Below are positions 26,741 to 35,292 of a stretch of 64,000 nt of DNA, piece by piece (position 1 is the stretch's first letter; each line of letters starts with the position of its first letter). A program made the translations under genes and the position numbers. The notes under the pieces were generated by a model. It had not been told where the DNA came from. It did no database searches and worked only from the letters and a program-made list of their open reading frames with translations. Source of the DNA: Kribbella amoyensis (GTDB lineage: Bacteria; Actinomycetota; Actinomycetes; Propionibacteriales; Kribbellaceae); NCBI RefSeq assembly GCF_007828865.1, contig NZ_VIVK01000002.1, forward strand, positions 496,001-560,000, in the 5' to 3' direction.

Positions 26741-27880
26741 ATGGTTCAGACAATCCAGGAGCAACCCGCACCGCCGGAGCCGGCCGAACCCGAGGTCGTG
26801 AAGAGCCTGCGGGACCACGGCGCGCTCCCGCAGTGGCGGCTGATGTGGCGGCAGTTCCGCAAGCACCGGCTGGCGCTGATCGGCCTGTTCGTCCTGCTCC
26901 CGATCTACTTCATCGCGGTCTTCTCCGGCTTCTTCGCTCCGGCCGCGAGCGACTCGGCGCACACGTCGCTCCCGTACGCGCCGCCGCAGCGGGTGCACAT
27001 CTCGAGTGACCACGGCATGTTCGTCTACGGGTACTCGTCGACCCGCAACCAGGAGACGTTCGAGCAGACGTTCACCGTCGACAAGAACAAGATCGTCGAC
27101 GTCGGCCTGTTCGTCCGTGGCGACGAGTACAAGGTGCTGGGGCTGATCCCGAGCGACATCCACCTGATCGGCCCGACCGTGAAGGGCGAGCCGTTCTTCC
27201 TGCTCGGCGCCGACCAGTCCGGCCGCGACCTGCTGTCCCGGTTGATCCACGGCGCCAAGGTGTCGCTGTCGATCGGTCTGGTCGGCGTGGCCGCGAGCTT
27301 CGTCCTCGGCATCCTGATCGGCGGCATCTCCGGGTACTTCGGTGGGTGGGTCGACAACGCGATCCAGCGCGTCATCGAGTTCATCATGTCGATCCCGACA
27401 CTGCCGCTGTGGATGGCGTTGTCGGCGGCGCTGCCGGACAGCTGGGGACCACTGACCAGATACTTCGCGATCACCGTGATCCTGTCACTGATCGGCTGGA
27501 CCGGGCTGGCCCGGGACGTACGCGGGCGGTTCCTCAGCCTGCGCGAGGAGGACTTCGTGATGGCGGCCCGGCTCGACGGGGTCAGTCAGCGCGGCATCAT
27601 CGTCGGCCACATGGTGCCCTCGTTCGCCAGCCACATCATCGCGTCGGTGTCGATGGCGGTGCCACGGATGATCCTCGGCGAGACCAGCCTGAGCTTCCTC
27701 GGCCTCGGTCTGCAGGCGCCGGCGGTCAGCTGGGGCGTGCTGCTCGAAGGCGCGCAGAACATCCGTGCGGTCGCCACCGCGCCCTGGCTGCTCACGCCGG
27801 GTCTCGCGGTCGTGGTCGTCGTCCTGGCCATGAACTTCGTCGGCGACGGTCTCCGCGACGCCGCGGATCCCTACAAGTAG
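26741..27880 (+). CDS. ABC transporter permease, DppC/OppC type, with a long extracytoplasmic insert
   Basis: This is the second permease of the importer (379 residues). A first helix (FRKHRLALIGLFVLLPIYFIA is in part its core) is followed by about 110 residues before the family signature LGADQSGRDLLSRLI, longer than in the DppC protein encoded at 1265 (303 residues). Members with a long loop there are common among oligosaccharide importers. The docking loop is FVMAARLDGVSQRGIIVGH. RBS-like bases are weak, but the gene starts 6 bases after the previous stop. Confidence 0.9.
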   Translation: MVQTIQEQPAPPEPAEPEVVKSLRDHGALPQWRLMWRQFRKHRLALIGLFVLLPIYFIAVFSGFFAPAASDSAHTSLPYAPPQRVHISSDHGMFVYGYSSTRNQETFEQTFTVDKNKIVDVGLFVRGDEYKVLGLIPSDIHLIGPTVKGEPFFLLGADQSGRDLLSRLIHGAKVSLSIGLVGVAASFVLGILIGGISGYFGGWVDNAIQRVIEFIMSIPTLPLWMALSAALPDSWGPLTRYFAITVILSLIGWTGLARDVRGRFLSLREEDFVMAARLDGVSQRGIIVGHMVPSFASHIIASVSMAVPRMILGETSLSFLGLGLQAPAVSWGVLLEGAQNIRAVATAPWLLTPGLAVVVVVLAMNFVGDGLRDAADPYK

Positions 27881-27889
27881 GAGTACCTC

Positions 27890-28888
27890 GTGCAACCTCT
27901 CCTGGAAGTCCGAGACCTCCGGACCCACTTCGAGCTCGACGACGGCGTGGTCAAGGCCGTCGACGGGGTCTCGTTCACCGTCCCCCGCGGCCGCACGCTG
28001 GCCGTCGTGGGCGAGTCCGGCTGCGGCAAGAGCGTCACCGCCCGGTCGATCCTGCGGCTGGTGGAAAGCCCGGCCCGGATCGTCGGCGGCCAGGTGCTGC
28101 TGCACGACGAGTCCGGCGGCGAGCCGCTGGACCTGCTGGCCGCCAAGGACAAACGGCTGCGGGAGGTGCGCTGGGCCGACATCGCGATGGTGTTCCAGGA
28201 GCCGATGGCCTCGCTCAGCCTGGTGCACACGATCGGCGACCAGATCATCGAGGCGATCCGGCTGCACGAGAACGTCGGCAAGGCGGTGGCCAAGGAACGC
28301 GCGATCGAGATGCTCGGCCGGGTCGGGATCCCGGACCCGAAACGCCGGGTCGACTCGTACCCGTTCGAGCTGAGTGGTGGGATGCGGCAGCGCGCGATGA
28401 TCGCGATGGCGCTGTCCTGCCGGCCGCGGCTGCTGATCGCGGACGAGCCGACCACCGCGCTGGACGTGACCACCCAGGCCCAGATCCTCGACCTGCTGCA
28501 GGACCTGCAGGAGGAGTTCGGGATGGCGATCATGCTGATCACCCACGACCTGGGGGTGGCGGCCCAGGTCGCCGACGAGGTGGCGGTGATGTACCTCGGC
28601 GAGGTGGTCGAGCACGGTCCGGCGCTGTCGGTGCTGACGGCCCCCAAACACCCCTACACCCAGGCCCTGGTCCGGTCGGTCCCGCGGCTCGGCCTGCGCG
28701 GCGCCGGTGTGCTCAAGGCGGTCCGCGGCACCGTGCCGCCGCCGTACGAGCGGCCGTCCGGGTGCAGGTTCCACCCACGCTGCGACTCGTTCATGGCCGG
28801 ATCGTGCGACAAGACGAAACCGTCCCGGGTGCGCAGCGACGACATCGACGTCGCCTGTCTGCTCTACGGCGGCGAGGAGGACCAGTGA
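27890..28888 (+). CDS. ABC transporter ATP-binding protein, DppD/OppD type
   Basis: This 332-residue ATPase has Walker A GESGCGKSV, signature LSGGMRQR, Walker B LLIADEPTT, switch THDLGVA and the C-terminal Opp domain with GCRFHPRC. It starts with GTG after a good AGGAG site, 9 bases after the permease stop, and overlaps the next ATPase gene by 4 bases. It should act as a heterodimer with that protein. Confidence 0.92.
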   Translation: MQPLLEVRDLRTHFELDDGVVKAVDGVSFTVPRGRTLAVVGESGCGKSVTARSILRLVESPARIVGGQVLLHDESGGEPLDLLAAKDKRLREVRWADIAMVFQEPMASLSLVHTIGDQIIEAIRLHENVGKAVAKERAIEMLGRVGIPDPKRRVDSYPFELSGGMRQRAMIAMALSCRPRLLIADEPTTALDVTTQAQILDLLQDLQEEFGMAIMLITHDLGVAAQVADEVAVMYLGEVVEHGPALSVLTAPKHPYTQALVRSVPRLGLRGAGVLKAVRGTVPPPYERPSGCRFHPRCDSFMAGSCDKTKPSRVRSDDIDVACLLYGGEEDQ

Positions 28889-29949
28889 CCACAGCGGAGA
28901 TCAGCCCGGACACCACCGAGGCGACCGGCCGGAACCTGCTCACCACCGAGGGCCTGAGCATGCACTTCCCCCTGCACGGCGGCTTCCTCGGCCGCAACCG
29001 CGGGGTGCTGAAGGCCGTCGACGGCGTCGACCTGGCGATCAAGACCGGCCGCACCCTCGGCCTGGTGGGGGAGTCCGGCTGCGGCAAGACCACCCTCGGC
29101 CGGTGCATCGTCCGCGCGTACGAGCCGACCGCCGGCAAGATCCGGTACCAGGGCGTGGACGGGACCGAGGTGGACCTGGCCACGCTGTCGGAGAAGCAGC
29201 TGAAGCCGTACCGGGCCGAGGTACGGCTGATCTTCCAGGACCCGCACTCGTCGCTCGACCCGCGCAAGACGCTGCGGGACCTGATCGCCGAACCGCTGCG
29301 GGTGCACGAGCGCGGCAGCCGGTCCGAGATCGACGACCGGGTCGCCGACCTGCTCCGCCGGGTCGGGCTGCGGGCCGAGTACGCGCACCGTTATCCGCAC
29401 GCGTTCAGCGGCGGTGAGCGGCAGCGCGTCGTGATCGCCCGCGCCCTCGCCCTCGATCCGCGGCTGGTGGTCGCGGACGAGGCGGTGAGCGCGCTCGACG
29501 TGTCGGTCCGGGCCCAGATCCTGAACCTGCTGAAGGACCTGCAGGAGGAGTCCGGGCTGACCTACCTGTTCGTCTCCCACGACCTCGGCATCGTCGAGCA
29601 CGCCGCCGACGACGTCGCGGTGATGTACATCGGCAAGCTGGTCGAGACGGCCAGTACCGACGAGCTCTACACCCGTCCTCTGCATCCCTACACCGAGGCA
29701 CTGCTCAGCGCGGTGCCCGACCCTGATCCCCGGTCGCGTGGGAAGCGTTCCCGGATCGTGCTCCGCGGTGAGATCGCGGATCCGTCCCGGGTACCGCCCG
29801 GGTGTCCGTTCCACCCGCGCTGCGGTTACGCCGAGGCGCGCTGCCGGACCGAAGTACCCCAGCTGCGCGAGATCGGTGGCCGCAAGGTCGCCTGCCATCT
29901 CGCCGATCAGCTGGAGCTGAAGGGTGTCGCGGCCGCCGTCGAGGCGTGA
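28885..29949 (+). CDS. ABC transporter ATP-binding protein, DppF/OppF type
   Basis: This is a 354-residue ATPase with Walker A GESGCGKTT, signature FSGGERQR, Walker B LVVADEAVS (Ala in place of the usual Pro after Glu) and switch SHDLGIV. The Opp C-terminal domain with GCPFHPRC is present. The GTG at 28885 overlaps the preceding stop (GTGA); the frame is open far upstream but only as the shadow of the previous gene. It completes a full five-gene importer. Confidence 0.92.
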   Translation: MTTAEISPDTTEATGRNLLTTEGLSMHFPLHGGFLGRNRGVLKAVDGVDLAIKTGRTLGLVGESGCGKTTLGRCIVRAYEPTAGKIRYQGVDGTEVDLATLSEKQLKPYRAEVRLIFQDPHSSLDPRKTLRDLIAEPLRVHERGSRSEIDDRVADLLRRVGLRAEYAHRYPHAFSGGERQRVVIARALALDPRLVVADEAVSALDVSVRAQILNLLKDLQEESGLTYLFVSHDLGIVEHAADDVAVMYIGKLVETASTDELYTRPLHPYTEALLSAVPDPDPRSRGKRSRIVLRGEIADPSRVPPGCPFHPRCGYAEARCRTEVPQLREIGGRKVACHLADQLELKGVAAAVEA

Positions 29950-29991
29950 CCGGCACCATCCGCCCCGAGAGAGTCAGTAGAGAGGCTCACC

Positions 29992-31542
29992 ATGTCCGAA
30001 GTACAGAACACCCCTGACCACGGCCAGGAGCAGAGCTCGCCCGGCGTGTCCCGCCGCGGCCTGCTCCGCAACGGCGCCCTGCTCGGCGGGCTCGCGGCGC
30101 TGGCCGGCGGGCTGCCGGCCGGGACCGCGGCCGCGGCCACCACAAGCTCCACGTCGGCCGTCCCGCGCGCCGGGGCCCGGTCGGCGCAGGGCACCGTCGA
30201 CATCCCGAACAAGTACGGCAAGCCGTTCTCGGTCGACGACGACGAACTGTTCATCTTCGCGGTCAACTTCAAGCCGTTCGAGCTCGGCGGCGACGACGCC
30301 GGCCGGGAGTCGACCCGGTACTTCGACACCGTCTTCGGTGACGCGATCCGGGCCAAGTTCCCCGCGGTGAAGATCAAGTACGCGACCTGGGACTACCCGA
30401 TCCGCTACGAGGACCTGGCCCGGGCCGGCCGGGTGCCGGACCTGATCATCGAGGACCCGCGGACCCGGATCGACCGCGACCTGGAGCCGCTGGGCTGGGT
30501 CGCCGACCTGACCGCGGACCTGCAGCGGGCCGGTATCGACCTGTCCACGCTGAACCCGAGCACCGTCGAGCTGGTCAAGTCCCGCTCGGACGGCGGCCTG
30601 TACGGTGTGCCGCTGTTCATCGACGAGCACGTGCTGCTCTACAACAAGCAGATCTTCGACAAGTTCGGGTCCCGCTACCCGAAGGTCGGCTCGACCTACG
30701 ACGAGATCTACCAGACCGCGCGGAAGCTGACCCGGCAGGACGGGATCGACCACTACAAGGGCTTCATGCAGCACCCGGACAACTACCTGGCGCTGAACCA
30801 GGCCGGGCTGTACCCGTTCGTCCCGGGCGCGTCGGAGCAGCCGGCACCGGAGGACGTGAAGGTCAACCTGACCAGCGCGGAGTGGAAGTCCATCTCCTAC
30901 AACATGAACCGGTTCCTGCAGCTGCCGGGCAACACCTTCACCACGGTGGACGACTTCTTCAAGGGGGACATGAGCTTCCCCGGCCACCTGGCGATGGCGG
31001 TGCACACGCTGTCGAAGCTGAACGCGTACGCCCTCAGCGACCTGTACGTCGAGGAGGACGACGCCGAGCAGTTCGCCGAGTGGGCCAAGAGCGTCACGAT
31101 CGGCGTCACCTCGATGCCGGTGCTGAGCCGCGGCTCCACCGCGATCTACCAGCCGAACACGCGGGCCGCGTTCGTCCCGCCGCAGTCGGCGCACAAGGAC
31201 CAGGCCCTCGAGATCGTCAAGTACCTGATCTCGGAGGAGGCGCAGACGCGGATCTCGTCGTACGGCGTGAAGGGCGTGCTGGCGACCGACGCGGTGAAGG
31301 CCGCGTTCGGTACCGCGATCCCGGAGCTGAAGAACATCGACACGTCCGCCGTGTACTGGGGCGACAACGCCGTCGTGAAGAACTACCAGAACACCGAGTA
31401 CTGGGACATCCCGCTGTACAAGGTGTTCCGCCAGCACGTGCTGATCGACGGGATGGACGTCGACTCGGCCCTGCAGGTCGCCGAGCAGCTCGACATCCCG
31501 AACTACATCAAGGCCCAGGCGGCCGCGGGCTTCACGTGGTGA
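29992..31542 (+). CDS. Orphan extracellular solute-binding protein, Tat-exported
   Basis: The protein has 516 residues. A Tat signal (VSRRGLLRNGALLGG) with an Ala-rich cleavage region ends near residue 45. There is no Cys in the signal region and hence no lipobox. The mature part resembles family 1 (CUT1-type) sugar-binding proteins: DLIIEDPRTR, YGVPLFIDEHVLLYNKQIFDKFG, and a C-terminal FRQHVLIDGMDVDSALQ. No CUT1 permeases are in the window, although it sits inside the Opp operon, 42 bases after the ATPase and overlapping the next gene. It may feed an importer encoded elsewhere, or deliver ligand to the adjacent one. Confidence 0.8.
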   Translation: MSEVQNTPDHGQEQSSPGVSRRGLLRNGALLGGLAALAGGLPAGTAAAATTSSTSAVPRAGARSAQGTVDIPNKYGKPFSVDDDELFIFAVNFKPFELGGDDAGRESTRYFDTVFGDAIRAKFPAVKIKYATWDYPIRYEDLARAGRVPDLIIEDPRTRIDRDLEPLGWVADLTADLQRAGIDLSTLNPSTVELVKSRSDGGLYGVPLFIDEHVLLYNKQIFDKFGSRYPKVGSTYDEIYQTARKLTRQDGIDHYKGFMQHPDNYLALNQAGLYPFVPGASEQPAPEDVKVNLTSAEWKSISYNMNRFLQLPGNTFTTVDDFFKGDMSFPGHLAMAVHTLSKLNAYALSDLYVEEDDAEQFAEWAKSVTIGVTSMPVLSRGSTAIYQPNTRAAFVPPQSAHKDQALEIVKYLISEEAQTRISSYGVKGVLATDAVKAAFGTAIPELKNIDTSAVYWGDNAVVKNYQNTEYWDIPLYKVFRQHVLIDGMDVDSALQVAEQLDIPNYIKAQAAAGFTW

Positions 31543-32630
31543 ACCCGATCGATCCGAGGTTCGACGGCCGCCTGAAGCAGGCGGCCGCCGGGCCGGACGT
31601 GCAAGAGGCGTTGCTGCCGACCCTCCATCCGGGCGACAGCCACGCGGCCACCCTGGTCGAGACGCAGGCGGGTGACCTGCTCTGCGCCTGGTTCAACGGA
31701 CCGGGTGAGGGCGACAAGGAGACCCGGATCGTGCTGTCCCGGCTGCCGGCCGGGTCGGACACCTGGACCGAGCCGGAGGTGATGTCGGACGACCCGGAGC
31801 GCTCGGAGCAGAACCCGTTGCTCTTCGTGGCTCCGTCCGGCGAGGTCTGGCTGCTGCACACGTCCAACGAGCCGCACGACCAGACGTCCTCCCGGGTCCT
31901 GCGCCGGCTGTCCTCGGACGGCGGCCTGACCTGGGGCCCGAGCTCGGTCGTGTTCGACCGGGCGGGCAGCTTCCTGCGCAACCCGATCGTTGTCCTGAGC
32001 AACGGTGACTGGCTGCTGCCGGCGTACCACTGCGACCCGGCCGGCGAGGGCACCGTGGTGCAGCTCAGCCCGGACCAGGGCCGCGGCTGGACGCCGGTCG
32101 ACATCCCGGACGGCCTGGGTCAGGTCCAGCTGAGTGCGGTGGAGGTGGCGCCGGGCGAACTGCTCGGCCTGTTCCGCAGCCGGGCCGCGGACCGGATCCA
32201 CAAGTCGGTGTCGAAGGACTCCGGCCTGACCTGGTCGGCGCCGGAGAAGACGACGCTGCCGAACAACAACTCGGCGATCCAGGTGCTGCGGCTCGAAGAC
32301 GGCCGGCTGGTGCTGGTGTTCAACGACTCCAGCGCCGAGCGGGACCAGTTCCGCTGGGTGCCGGACGGCAAGGGCGGGGTACGCCGTAAGACGCTGCGGA
32401 CGCCGCTGACGCTGGCGCTGTCCGAGGACAACGGCGAGACCTGGCCGTACTGGCGGAACCTGCAGGTCCAGGACGAGGAGTACCGGGACAACGAGTTCGG
32501 CTACTCGTACCCGACGTTGCTGCAGACCCGGGACGGGAAGCTGCACATCGCGTACTCCTACCTGCGCAAGACGATCAAGCACGTGGTGATGGACCCGGAG
32601 TGGATCGAGGCGGGAGACCGAACGGCATGA
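31539..32630 (+). CDS. BNR-repeat sialidase-like protein, cytoplasmic
   Basis: The protein has 363 residues with a six-bladed propeller pattern (BNR_2, PF13088-like). Three clear Asp-boxes are SSDGGLTW, SKDSGLTW and SEDNGETW, with a weaker one at SPDQGRGW. There is no signal peptide. The GTG at 31539 overlaps the previous stop by 4 bases. True sialidases act on 2-keto-3-deoxy acids; in RG-II degradation a GH33-type domain acts on Dha, a related acid. In this pectin operon, hydrolysis of Dha or Kdo is a plausible role, but many BNR_2 proteins of this size have no known activity. Confidence 0.7.
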   Translation: MNPIDPRFDGRLKQAAAGPDVQEALLPTLHPGDSHAATLVETQAGDLLCAWFNGPGEGDKETRIVLSRLPAGSDTWTEPEVMSDDPERSEQNPLLFVAPSGEVWLLHTSNEPHDQTSSRVLRRLSSDGGLTWGPSSVVFDRAGSFLRNPIVVLSNGDWLLPAYHCDPAGEGTVVQLSPDQGRGWTPVDIPDGLGQVQLSAVEVAPGELLGLFRSRAADRIHKSVSKDSGLTWSAPEKTTLPNNNSAIQVLRLEDGRLVLVFNDSSAERDQFRWVPDGKGGVRRKTLRTPLTLALSEDNGETWPYWRNLQVQDEEYRDNEFGYSYPTLLQTRDGKLHIAYSYLRKTIKHVVMDPEWIEAGDRTA

Positions 32631-34063
32631 CTGAACCGATGACCGGACCGACGGCGGTGTCGGACAAGGTGGAACGGTGGGCGGTGCACGAACTCGCGCT
32701 GCCCGGACCGGCGGACGGGAACCCGTTCGCCGACGTGGAGCTGCGGGTGACGTACCGGTTCAGGAACCGGGTCGTGACCGTCGACGGCTTCTACGACGGC
32801 GACGGCGTGTACCGGGCCCGGTTCATGCCGGACCGCGAAGGCCGGTGGGAGTACGTCACCAGCAGTTCGGCACCGGAGTTGGACGGTCATCGGGGTGAGC
32901 TGCTGTGCACCCCGCCGGGTCCCGGGAACCACGGGCCCGTCGGGGTGCACGGCGCGCACCATTTCGCCTACGCGGACGGCACGCGGTACGACTGCATCGG
33001 CACCACCTGCTACCACTGGACGTACGAGTCGCAGGAGCTGCAGGAGCTCACGCTGGAAGGGCTGCGCGGCTCGCCGTTCGACAAGGTGCGGATGTGCCTG
33101 CTGCCGACCAACGGGATGCGCCCGGACCGGCTGCCGTTCGTCGGCAACGAACCGGGCCAGGTCGACGTCAGCCGGTTCGACGTGGAGTTCTTCCGGCACT
33201 TCGAGGGCCGGGTCGCGGACCTGCTCGCGCTCGGGATCCAGGCGGACCTGATCCTGTTCCACCCGTACGACAAGGGGTTCTGGGGCTTCGACGGGCTGAC
33301 CCCGGAGCAGGACGCGCACTTCCTGAAGTACGTGGTCGCGCGGCTGGGCGCGTACCGCAACGTCTGGTGGTCGCTGTCGAACGAGTACGACTTCAACCGC
33401 AACAAGACGATCGCCGACTGGGACCGGCTGCTCCAGCTGGTCCAGCGGCACGACCCGTACCAGCGGCTGCGGTCGATCCACAACGGCACCAAGATGTACG
33501 AGATCTTCAGCCCGTACGACTTCACCAAGCCGTGGATCACGCACCAGAGCGTGCAGCACTGGGACGGCGGCGAGGTGGGCGCGTGGCGGGCGTGCCCGAA
33601 GCCGGTGGTGCTCGACGAGATCGGCTACGAGGGCAACGCCGGCCGCCGGTGGGGCAACCTCACCGCGCAGGAGCTGGTGCACCGGTTCTGGCAGGGCATG
33701 ACGCTCGGTGGGTACGTCGGGCACGGCGAGTCCTTCGTCGACCGGGAGACCCGCGCCTGGATCTCGATCGGCGGCCGGCTGTACGGCGAGAGCTCGCCGC
33801 GGCTGGCGTTCCTGCGCGACTTCATGGCCGGTCTGCCCCGGCTCGCCAACGGCGACGTGGACCCGGCGCGGTGCGTACTGCACTACGTCGGTGACCGGCA
33901 GCCCGCCTCGGTGGAGCTCGACCTGCCGGCGGACGCGGAGTACCGGGTCGAGCTGATCGACACGTTCGCGATGACGGTCGAGGAGGTGCCCGGGCGGTTC
34001 CGCGGGCGCTCGACGATCCCGTTGCCGCAACGTCCCTATCTGGTTCTGCGAGGTGTGCGATGA
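32627..34063 (+). CDS. DUF5060-DUF4038 (GH140-like) glycosidase, candidate apiosidase
   Basis: The protein has 478 residues: an N-terminal beta domain (about 10-110, DUF5060-like: VELRVTYRFRNRVVTVDGFY), a TIM barrel (about 115-390, DUF4038-like) and a C-terminal beta domain (DUF5605-like). Probable acid/base is E253 in WWSLSNEYDF and nucleophile E331 in VVLDEIGYEG. GH140, the apiosidase family of RG-II degradation, has the DUF4038 fold. No signal peptide, so it acts on imported fragments. The start ATG 32627 overlaps the BNR stop. Whether this belongs to GH140 proper or a sister clade needs a family search; the apiose genes elsewhere in the window support apiosidase. Confidence 0.72.
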   Translation: MTEPMTGPTAVSDKVERWAVHELALPGPADGNPFADVELRVTYRFRNRVVTVDGFYDGDGVYRARFMPDREGRWEYVTSSSAPELDGHRGELLCTPPGPGNHGPVGVHGAHHFAYADGTRYDCIGTTCYHWTYESQELQELTLEGLRGSPFDKVRMCLLPTNGMRPDRLPFVGNEPGQVDVSRFDVEFFRHFEGRVADLLALGIQADLILFHPYDKGFWGFDGLTPEQDAHFLKYVVARLGAYRNVWWSLSNEYDFNRNKTIADWDRLLQLVQRHDPYQRLRSIHNGTKMYEIFSPYDFTKPWITHQSVQHWDGGEVGAWRACPKPVVLDEIGYEGNAGRRWGNLTAQELVHRFWQGMTLGGYVGHGESFVDRETRAWISIGGRLYGESSPRLAFLRDFMAGLPRLANGDVDPARCVLHYVGDRQPASVELDLPADAEYRVELIDTFAMTVEEVPGRFRGRSTIPLPQRPYLVLRGVR

Positions 34064-35292
34064 CGGTGGCCGAGGTGGAGCGTTGGGGAGTCTTCGAGAC
34101 CTCCGTGGACGGCGGCCGGGTGGCCGTCGAGTTCCGGCACCCGGACGGCGACGCGGCGTACGTCGAGTCGTTCCCGGGCGCCGACGGCCGGCAGGTGGTC
34201 CGGTTCATGCCGGACCTGGAAGGCGAGTGGTCCTTCGAGCTCGCCGGTGAGACCCGACGGCTGGTCGCCACGCCCGCCACCGGGGCGAACCACGGTCCGG
34301 TCCGCCGCGCCGGTTCCGAGCTGCGCTGGGCCGACGGGACCGCGTACCGGCCGTTGACGACAACGTGGTTCGACGCGCCGGGTGGCCCGGATCGCTGGGC
34401 CGAAGCGTGCCGGGCGATCGCGGCGTCGCCGTTCGACCGGGTCCGGCTCGCGGCCCGGCCGGACGAGGTGACCCGGCTCGAGCAGCGTGTCCGGGACCTG
34501 CTGGCCGCCGGGGTCGGGGCCGAGGTCGTGATCGCGGACACCGGCGAGGAGTTCCTGCGCGACCTGGTCAGCCGGCTCGCGGCGTACCGGAACGTGCTGT
34601 GGAGCTTCGAGGACGACGGTGAGCTGCGGGATTGGCGGCGCGAGGCCGATCTGGTCGCGGAGTACGACTCGGGCCGGCACCTGATCAGCGTCACCGCCGC
34701 ACCCGTGTCGGTGGACCCGGGCTCGCCCTGGCTCACCCACCTGAGCGTCCCGCTGGAGAACCTGCGCGGCGTTTCGGCGCTGCGGCGGGACTACGCCAAG
34801 CCGGTGCACGTGGACGTCTGCGGGTACGAGGGCAACGGATCCGACCCCGCCACCAGTCTCACCGGGCCGGAGATGCTCACCCGGATCTGGGAAGGCACGG
34901 TCCGCGGCGCGAACGTCACCCACGGCGAGTGGTACGTCGACGCCGAGGACGGGCCGTGGTCGGCGGGTGGGTCCCGCCCGACGGGTACGGTCGCACAGCG
35001 CTTGCTGCTGCTCCGGCACGTGCTGGACGCGATGCCCGACGGCGTCGAGCCGATCGAGGACTACCGGGACGCGCCGACCCTCGCGGTCCCGGGCAGCTAC
35101 TACCTGCAGTACCTCGGCGAGCACTGCTTCCCCGAGCGCACGTTCACGCTGCCCGAGGGGACGTACCAGGTGGAGGTGCTCGACGTCTGGAACCAGACGG
35201 TCGCCAGCGTCGAGGAGAAGGTCACCGACACCCTGACGGTGAAGCTGCCCGGCACCCAGTACCAGGCGGTCCAGATTCGCCGGGCGAGCTGA
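34060..35292 (+). CDS. Degenerate paralogue of the DUF4038 apiosidase-like protein, probable pseudoenzyme
   Basis: This 410-residue protein aligns with its upstream neighbour along the whole length: RFMPDLEGEWSFE, a barrel with AYRNVLWSF, GYEGNG and HGEW, and a matching C-terminal domain (YYLQYLGEH). It is about 70 residues shorter. Where the neighbour has SNEYDF, it has EDDGEL (acid/base Glu to Asp186), and where the neighbour has DEIGYEG it has DVCGYEG (nucleophile Glu to Val253). Hydrolysis by the usual mechanism is therefore unlikely. It overlaps both neighbours and keeps an open frame, so it seems maintained, perhaps as a binding or regulatory partner. Confidence 0.72.
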   Translation: MTVAEVERWGVFETSVDGGRVAVEFRHPDGDAAYVESFPGADGRQVVRFMPDLEGEWSFELAGETRRLVATPATGANHGPVRRAGSELRWADGTAYRPLTTTWFDAPGGPDRWAEACRAIAASPFDRVRLAARPDEVTRLEQRVRDLLAAGVGAEVVIADTGEEFLRDLVSRLAAYRNVLWSFEDDGELRDWRREADLVAEYDSGRHLISVTAAPVSVDPGSPWLTHLSVPLENLRGVSALRRDYAKPVHVDVCGYEGNGSDPATSLTGPEMLTRIWEGTVRGANVTHGEWYVDAEDGPWSAGGSRPTGTVAQRLLLLRHVLDAMPDGVEPIEDYRDAPTLAVPGSYYLQYLGEHCFPERTFTLPEGTYQVEVLDVWNQTVASVEEKVTDTLTVKLPGTQYQAVQIRRAS

